DNA of 11,194 nt from Desulfamplus sp. (GTDB lineage Bacteria; Desulfobacterota; Desulfobacteria; Desulfobacterales; Desulfobacteraceae): NCBI GenBank assembly GCA_015233755.1, contig JADFXA010000054.1, positions 1 to 11,194 on the forward strand, in the 5' to 3' direction. Shown piece by piece: positions 6,723-11,194 of this stretch (positions within the stretch are counted from its first letter, which is position 1; every line of letters starts with the position of its first letter). The notes below the pieces were generated by a model that worked only from the letters and a program-made list of their open reading frames with translations, did not search any database and was not told the origin of the DNA. The position numbers and the translations under genes were made by a program.

Positions 6723-8477
6723 ATGGCAAACCCAAACCCTCAAAAAAAGAGAGCTTACAGTATAGCTTTTAAGACTTCTTTTGCATGTAGTATAATTGTA
6801 TTATTTCTTTTAACAATAAGCAGCCTTATTGCAATAAATATGCAGCTTTCTATGTCTAAGCTTATTATATCTGATTTTGAACAATCACAACAAAAAGCTC
6901 TTAAAGCAGATTCTGCAAAGTTAGATGAATCTTTACTCAATAGTGTTCAGGCAAATATGGAAATCTGTAGAAGTATCACTCAAAATTTTATATATAATTT
7001 TGATCAAAGTGGTCTTGCAACGCTTCTTGAAAATTATCTAAAGATAGATGGCATTATTGCAATAAAAGTACTTGATGCAGATGGAGGCCCTTTTACAGCA
7101 GCATGGAAAACTTCAGCTATTACAACAGGCAAAGAGATACCAAAAGATATAAAAATAGATGAATCTCTCTCTATTGTTGGTGATGCTATACATGAGAATG
7201 AAAAAGTTGGAACTGTAAGAATCTATTATACTAAAGAACTTATCAAGCAAGAAATTGATAAGAGACAAAAACAGACTGAGCAATCCATTACAAGTTTTAA
7301 TCAACTTTTTAGTGAAAATATAAAAAAATCAATAACTTCTCAAATAATAATATCATCGTTTATTGTAGTCGCCTTGATTTGTACGATACTTTTTTGCCTA
7401 TATATTATTGTTACCAAACCTATTAAACGTACTATTTTAATGATTAAAGATATTGCAGAAGGTGAAGGAGACTTGACTAAGCGTTTAAGGATTAAACATA
7501 ATGATGAGATTGGCGAATTGGCTGGATGGTTCAATATCTTTGTAGAAAAGTTACAAATTCTAATTAGAAATATCTCACGAGATACTGAAGTAGTTGATAG
7601 TTCAGCGTGCGATTTGTCGAAAATATCTTCTGTTATGTCAAATGGTGTTGTCGTTCTTTCTGAGAGATCTCAAACAGTTGCAGCAGCAGCAGAAGAGATG
7701 AGTGCAAATATGAATTCAGTTGCAGCTGCATGTGAACAGGCTTCAGCTAATATTAACGTCGTAGCAGCAGCAGCAGAGGAGATGACCAACACAATAAACG
7801 AGATCGCAGGAAGCTCTGAGCAGGCACGTCAAATTACTGCTGAAGCAGTTAAAAAATCAGCAGATGCGTTAGAGAGGGTTAACACCCTTGGACAAGCAGC
7901 AAAAGATATTTCCAGAGTTACTGAGGTAATTACAGAAATTTCAGGACAGACAAATCTTCTTGCTCTTAATGCTACAATAGAGGCTGCAAGGGCTGGAGAA
8001 GCTGGTAAAGGATTTGCTGTTGTTGCAAATGAGATAAAAGAGTTAGCAAGACAGACTGCAAGTGCAACTCTTGAGATTAAAGAGAAGATCAACAATATCC
8101 AGACATCAACACAGGGAAGTGTTAATGAAATAAGTGCAATTTCTCAAGTTATAGGTAAAGTGAATGATATTGTTAAAAACATTGCCACAGCTATGGACGA
8201 ACAATCTTCAGCAACTGGAGAGATAGCTGAAAATATCTCTCAGGCATCAATTGGTATTCAAGAAGTTAATGAAAATGTAGCTACAAGCTCTACTGTTTCT
8301 GGAGATATTGCAAAAGATATAGCTGAAGTGAACAGATACACAGCTCAAATATCCAATTCATCTACACAACTTGACACAAGCTCTCAGAACCTTTCAGAGC
8401 TTTCATCAAAACTAAAATCAATGGTTGGTAAATTCAAAACAGGTAGTGAACAGATTGATGCTTTTGTCTGTAAATAA
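6723..8477 (+). CDS. Methyl-accepting chemotaxis protein
   Basis: This 584-residue transmembrane chemoreceptor would relay an external signal to a CheA kinase. A basic N-terminus (NPQKKR) leads to membrane helix 1 (about 18-38). A periplasmic sensor of about 165 residues follows, including IDGIIAIKVLDADGGPF (108-124), a pattern suggestive of a PAS/Cache-like sensor fold; its ligand is unknown. Membrane helix 2 (about 207-230) leads to a HAMP domain (about 230-283, with TKPIKRTI and GEGDLTKRL). The cytoplasmic coiled coil ends in the conserved hairpin (NLLALNATIEAARAGEAGKG, 411-430), which binds CheA and CheW. Two copies of an (A)VAAAAEEM unit 28 residues apart, four heptads, flank VAAACEQASANIN; this style is common in sulfate-reducer receptors. 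There is no C-terminal NWETF-like pentapeptide for methylase docking. Start chosen at 6723 for its AGGAG. Confidence 0.92.
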   Translation: MANPNPQKKRAYSIAFKTSFACSIIVLFLLTISSLIAINMQLSMSKLIISDFEQSQQKALKADSAKLDESLLNSVQANMEICRSITQNFIYNFDQSGLATLLENYLKIDGIIAIKVLDADGGPFTAAWKTSAITTGKEIPKDIKIDESLSIVGDAIHENEKVGTVRIYYTKELIKQEIDKRQKQTEQSITSFNQLFSENIKKSITSQIIISSFIVVALICTILFCLYIIVTKPIKRTILMIKDIAEGEGDLTKRLRIKHNDEIGELAGWFNIFVEKLQILIRNISRDTEVVDSSACDLSKISSVMSNGVVVLSERSQTVAAAAEEMSANMNSVAAACEQASANINVVAAAAEEMTNTINEIAGSSEQARQITAEAVKKSADALERVNTLGQAAKDISRVTEVITEISGQTNLLALNATIEAARAGEAGKGFAVVANEIKELARQTASATLEIKEKINNIQTSTQGSVNEISAISQVIGKVNDIVKNIATAMDEQSSATGEIAENISQASIGIQEVNENVATSSTVSGDIAKDIAEVNRYTAQISNSSTQLDTSSQNLSELSSKLKSMVGKFKTGSEQIDAFVCK

Positions 8478-8500
8478 TATTTAATGTCCCTCATAAATCC

Positions 8501-8529
8501 TTTCCCCTCTATTATTATTAGAGGGGAAT
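8501..8529. terminator. Bidirectional stem-loop between the MCP gene and cobT
   Basis: TTCCCCTCT (8502-8510) pairs with AGAGGGGAA (8520-8528) around a nine-base ATTATTATT loop, and one further A-T pair can form inside it. Four G-C pairs in a row make this the strongest hairpin in the window. It sits 24 bases past the MCP stop and 37 bases past the cobT stop on the other strand. The T-runs after the stem are poor on both strands, but the position between convergent genes supports a shared terminator. Confidence 0.65.
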
Positions 8530-8565
8530 TAAACTCAACTTACATTAGAATTTTTAAGCAATCAG

Positions 8566-9675
8566 TTACTTTATTTCCTTTTGAGCATTAATGATCGCAA
8601 CCTCTTCAAAAGTCTTGATCTCAGCTAAGATACGTGTTGCAGCGTCCATAAGTTGAAATGCAAGTGCCGCACCAGTTCCCTCTCCAAGTCTAAATTGAAT
8701 ATCAAGCAGAGGCTCAAGCCCCATTCTTTGGTGCATAAATTTATGTCCAACTTCAACAGAGCGATGGCCAGCAAAGAGATAATCAATTACATTTGGGGCA
8801 AGCTCGTAAGCAATTAATGCTCCAGCAGTTGAGATAATACCATCACAAACAACGGGAATCCCATAAGCTGCCGCACCAATAACCAATCCAGCAAGCCCTC
8901 CAATTTCAAATCCTCCAACTTTAGATAGCATATCAATTGGATCAGATGGGTCTGGTTTATGAAGATCAAGAGCTTGTTGAATTACTCTAATTTTGTTTTT
9001 CAACATTTCATCATTAATCCCTGTACCTCTTCCAGTAAGTTCTTCCACACTTATACCAGAAAATGCCGCAATGATTGCAGATGATGGAGTCGTGTTGCCA
9101 ATGCCCATATCTCCAGTCCCTATAATGTCAACTCTATCACCTTTTAACGAAGCATCGTTGATAAGTTCTTCAACAATGGATATTCCGCCATAAATAGATT
9201 TAATGGCTTCTTCTCTGCTCATTGCAGGCTCTTTTGTAAAATTAGAGGTAGCTTTTCTCACTTTTTTGTGAAAAATCGGCATATCAGGTTTAAAATCAAA
9301 ATTGACCCCAAAATCAGCAACTTTGACAGTTGCCCCAGCATGTTTTGCAAGAACATTAATTGATGCCCCACCATTGACAAAGTTCTCAACCATCTGGGGT
9401 GTTACTTCTTGCGGAAAGAGGCTTACCCCCTCTTCAACAACACCGTGATCACCAGCACAGGTTACTACAAACTTGTTTTTAAGTTTTACATCAAGGGTAT
9501 TACCAATATTTTTATCGTGAAGCACTGCAATTGATGCAAGCTTTGCACCTACCTCTTCAAGTATTCCAAGACTGCCTGCTGGTCTTGCCTGATTTGCAAG
9601 TCGATCAAGAGCTTTTGATTTGATCTCTTGATCTGGTTTCTTAATCGCCTCTATATATTTAGTAATCTGCTTCAT
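8566..9675 (-). CDS. cobT: Nicotinate-nucleotide--benzimidazole phosphoribosyltransferase
   Basis: CobT transfers phosphoribose from nicotinate mononucleotide to a benzimidazole base, giving the alpha-ribazole phosphate that becomes the cobamide lower nucleotide loop. The 369-residue length is normal. Visible family signatures are ARPAGSLG (30-37), the GDHGV loop (75-79), FPQEVTPQMVENFVNGGASI (87-106), GTGDMGIGNTTPSSAI (186-201), GRGTGI (215-220) and RLGEGTGAAL near the C-terminus, where Glu332 aligns with the catalytic glutamate of the Salmonella enzyme. AAGGAT lies eight bases before the ATG. It is 113 bp downstream of the ThiC-family gene called bzaF and on the same strand, so the enzyme that makes the base and the one that activates it are paired. 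A stem-loop in that gap may set their relative expression. Confidence 0.94.
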   Translation of the reverse strand: MKQITKYIEAIKKPDQEIKSKALDRLANQARPAGSLGILEEVGAKLASIAVLHDKNIGNTLDVKLKNKFVVTCAGDHGVVEEGVSLFPQEVTPQMVENFVNGGASINVLAKHAGATVKVADFGVNFDFKPDMPIFHKKVRKATSNFTKEPAMSREEAIKSIYGGISIVEELINDASLKGDRVDIIGTGDMGIGNTTPSSAIIAAFSGISVEELTGRGTGINDEMLKNKIRVIQQALDLHKPDPSDPIDMLSKVGGFEIGGLAGLVIGAAAYGIPVVCDGIISTAGALIAYELAPNVIDYLFAGHRSVEVGHKFMHQRMGLEPLLDIQFRLGEGTGAALAFQLMDAATRILAEIKTFEEVAIINAQKEIK

Positions 9676-9715
9676 TATTCTATATCCTTAATTAAATTTC
9701 AGCCATATCTTTGAA

Positions 9716-9748
9716 AGATTTGACAACTTTTTAAAAGTTGCCAAATCT
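9716..9748 (-). terminator. Stem-loop between bzaF and cobT
   Basis: AGATTTG (9716-9722) pairs with CAAATCT (9742-9748), and after one A/C mismatch CAACTTTT pairs with AAAAGTTG; the innermost A-T pairs must open to form a loop. In the direction of the two genes only a short TTT follows, so it may be a weak attenuator, a processing site or an mRNA stabiliser rather than a full stop. Placed about 40 bases after bzaF and about 40 before cobT, it could lower cobT expression relative to bzaF. Confidence 0.45.
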
Positions 9749-9788
9749 ATACTCCTAAATTGACATCTTAAATATTGGAAATCAAAAT

Positions 9789-11135
9789 TTATGACTGTTT
9801 AATATATATTTTGTCATATTTAATATCATTTTTAAAAACCTCCATACCTTTTTTCATGGCACAGAAATCCCCGCACATTGTGCATGTTTTTTCTTCCTGT
9901 GGAGACCTTCCACTACGCATCTGTTTTGCAATTTCAGGAAAGAGCAGATATTTCTCAAGATCATCCCATCTCATATCACGCCTTGCCATTGATGCAAATT
10001 TTTCATTTTCTCTTTTGTGCGGATACTTGGCAATATCACCAATTCTAACTGCAAGTCTTGTAGCTCTTACCCCTTCTCTGACATCTTGCTCATTTGGCAA
10101 AGCAAGATGTTCTGCCGGCGTAATATAGCAGACTAAGTCAGCCCCGTGCCATGAAGATGTAGCAGCACCAATTGCAGAAGTTATATGATCATAACCAGCA
10201 CCTGTATCTGCTGGAAGAGGTCCAAGAACATAATATGGGGCATTTCCGCTCATTCTCTTTTCAAGAATTATATTTCCTTGAATTTCGTCCATTGGAACAT
10301 GACCTGGCCCCTCAACCATCATCTGACAACCCATCTCCCGACCAATCTCTGCAAGCTCACAATTTATTATCATCTCCGCCATTTGTGCCCTGTCGTGGCT
10401 GTCATGAATTGCACCAGCTCTTATTCCATTTCCAAGAGAGAGAACCGCATCATATTTTTTCATTAAATTGCACACTCTATCAAACTGCTCGTAAAGCGGA
10501 TTCTCTTTACCAGTTGCATCCATCCAGGCAACCATAAAAGTTCCACCTTTTGAGGCAAGCCCACCATATCTAAAGCCCTGTTTTCTAAGCCTCTCTATGG
10601 TATATTGGTTAATTCCGCAATGAATTGCCATAAAACTTAATCCATCTTCAAGCTGCCTCTCAATCAGCTCAAACAAAAATTCAGGATCAAGTTTTGCGGG
10701 ATTGTGATATTTGCGTCCAGTCTCCTTAAAAGCCTGATAAAGAGGTACATTCCCAACAGGAAGATTTACAGCTTTTATAACTTCACGGCGGATAGCATCA
10801 AGATCACCATCAGCAGAAAGCTCCATTAAAGTATCAGCCCCCTCTTCTTGTGCGGCAATCGCTTTTTTTATTTCAGCATCAATACTGCATATATCAGATG
10901 ATGTTCCAATCGAAGCATTAACCTTTGTCCTAAGACCTGTGCCAATGCCAACAATTTTTTGAGTTTGTCCTGATTTTATTCTTAACCTTTGTGCTAATAG
11001 GTTATTTGGAATTACAATCTCACCCTTTGCAACAAGACTTCTTATTGTTTCTGGTGTGTATCCCTCGTCATCTGCAACTTGTCTCATCTCTTCAGAAATT
11101 ATTCCGTCTCTTGCAAGTTCAATCTGTGTTTTCAT
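9789..11135 (-). CDS. bzaF: ThiC-family 5-hydroxybenzimidazole synthase (BzaF type)
   Basis: This 448-residue radical-SAM enzyme is related to ThiC. ThiC turns aminoimidazole ribotide into the thiamin pyrimidine, while BzaF turns the same substrate into 5-hydroxybenzimidazole without oxygen. Visible are KVNASIGTSSD (71-81), EGPGHVPMDEIQGN (275-288, His279) and GYDHITSAIGAA (314-325, His317), the two histidines expected to bind zinc. The C-terminal CTMCGDFC (418-425) gives a CX2CX3C cluster motif. I prefer BzaF over ThiC because GNGIRAGAIHDSHDRAQ (235-251) replaces the GDGLRPG-type sequence usual in ThiC, SSWHGADLVCYITPAEHLA (327-345) differs in the same way, and cobT follows directly. Both families share the fold, so the name is a strong inference and thiC remains the alternative. 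The start gives a family-typical N-terminus (MKTQIELARDGIISEEM), with AAAGGAC about 11 bases upstream. The promoter lies at or beyond the window edge. Confidence 0.8.
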   Translation of the reverse strand: MKTQIELARDGIISEEMRQVADDEGYTPETIRSLVAKGEIVIPNNLLAQRLRIKSGQTQKIVGIGTGLRTKVNASIGTSSDICSIDAEIKKAIAAQEEGADTLMELSADGDLDAIRREVIKAVNLPVGNVPLYQAFKETGRKYHNPAKLDPEFLFELIERQLEDGLSFMAIHCGINQYTIERLRKQGFRYGGLASKGGTFMVAWMDATGKENPLYEQFDRVCNLMKKYDAVLSLGNGIRAGAIHDSHDRAQMAEMIINCELAEIGREMGCQMMVEGPGHVPMDEIQGNIILEKRMSGNAPYYVLGPLPADTGAGYDHITSAIGAATSSWHGADLVCYITPAEHLALPNEQDVREGVRATRLAVRIGDIAKYPHKRENEKFASMARRDMRWDDLEKYLLFPEIAKQMRSGRSPQEEKTCTMCGDFCAMKKGMEVFKNDIKYDKIYIKQS

Positions 11136-11194
11136 GGTTCTTTTTTGTCCTTTAAAATAACCCTTAATTTTTTTTAATGCTTAACTTTTTAAAA
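11136..11194 (-). promoter_or_regulatory. Truncated leader of bzaF
   Basis: Read toward bzaF these 59 bases are A-rich and contain AAAGGAC before the ATG. A cobalamin or TPP riboswitch, either of which could sit ahead of such a gene, would need more sequence than is present. None of the conserved boxes of either is visible in what remains. Confidence 0.35.

Noticed and set aside
9775..10537. Several plus-strand open frames opposite bzaF
   Set aside because: All lie antisense to a conserved enzyme gene, overlap each other in different frames and have compositions typical of shadow translation.
9789..11135. Calling the gene thiC
   Set aside because: The overall family fits, but the altered GNGIRAG loop and the direct pairing with cobT favour the benzimidazole paralogue. 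thiC is kept as the alternative.

Overview
The window is AT-rich (roughly one third G+C by eye) and gene-dense, with eight full-length protein genes plus one probable gene fragment at the left edge. The gene set suggests an anaerobic member of the Desulfobacterota, possibly of the Desulfobacterales. The clues are a CooC-type maturation ATPase for CO dehydrogenase, a ThiC-like protein beside cobT (the arrangement of anaerobic benzimidazole synthesis for vitamin B12), and an MCP whose signalling domain has the form common in sulfate reducers. The taxonomy is inferred from gene content; there is no rRNA or other marker in the window.

Layout from left to right. Positions 1-106 (+) hold the last codons of a membrane protein cut by the window edge. 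Next comes a minus-strand run transcribed right to left: pyrE (3315-2746), a lipoprotein with a predicted beta-propeller (2595-1651), and a secreted LysM protein (1519-281). Gaps of 131-150 bp separate them and each has its own ribosome binding site, so they may not form one operon. Divergent from pyrE is ctpA (3567-5042, +), a periplasmic S41 processing protease. The pyrE/ctpA gap contains a small GC-rich island with interlocked inverted repeats. ctpA converges on cooC (5917-5138, -), with a strong 12-bp stem-loop between them. Divergent from cooC are a stand-alone response-regulator receiver (6180-6566, +) and a chemoreceptor (6723-8477, +). The chemoreceptor converges on the last pair, with a 10-bp stem-loop at the junction. 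That pair is a ThiC-family protein best called BzaF (11135-9789, -) followed by cobT (9675-8566, -), with another stem-loop between them.

How the genes relate. BzaF is expected to make 5-hydroxybenzimidazole from the purine intermediate aminoimidazole ribotide without oxygen. CobT would activate that base so it can become the lower ligand of a cobamide. CooC would load nickel into CO dehydrogenase. Cobamide and CO dehydrogenase meet in the Wood-Ljungdahl pathway, where the corrinoid iron-sulfur protein carries the methyl group, so these genes fit an autotrophic or acetate-oxidising anaerobe. The receiver and chemoreceptor are a small sensory pair. CtpA, the lipoprotein and the LysM protein act in the cell envelope. 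PyrE is housekeeping pyrimidine synthesis. I saw no CRISPR array, tRNA, rRNA, insertion sequence with a transposase, or recognisable riboswitch.
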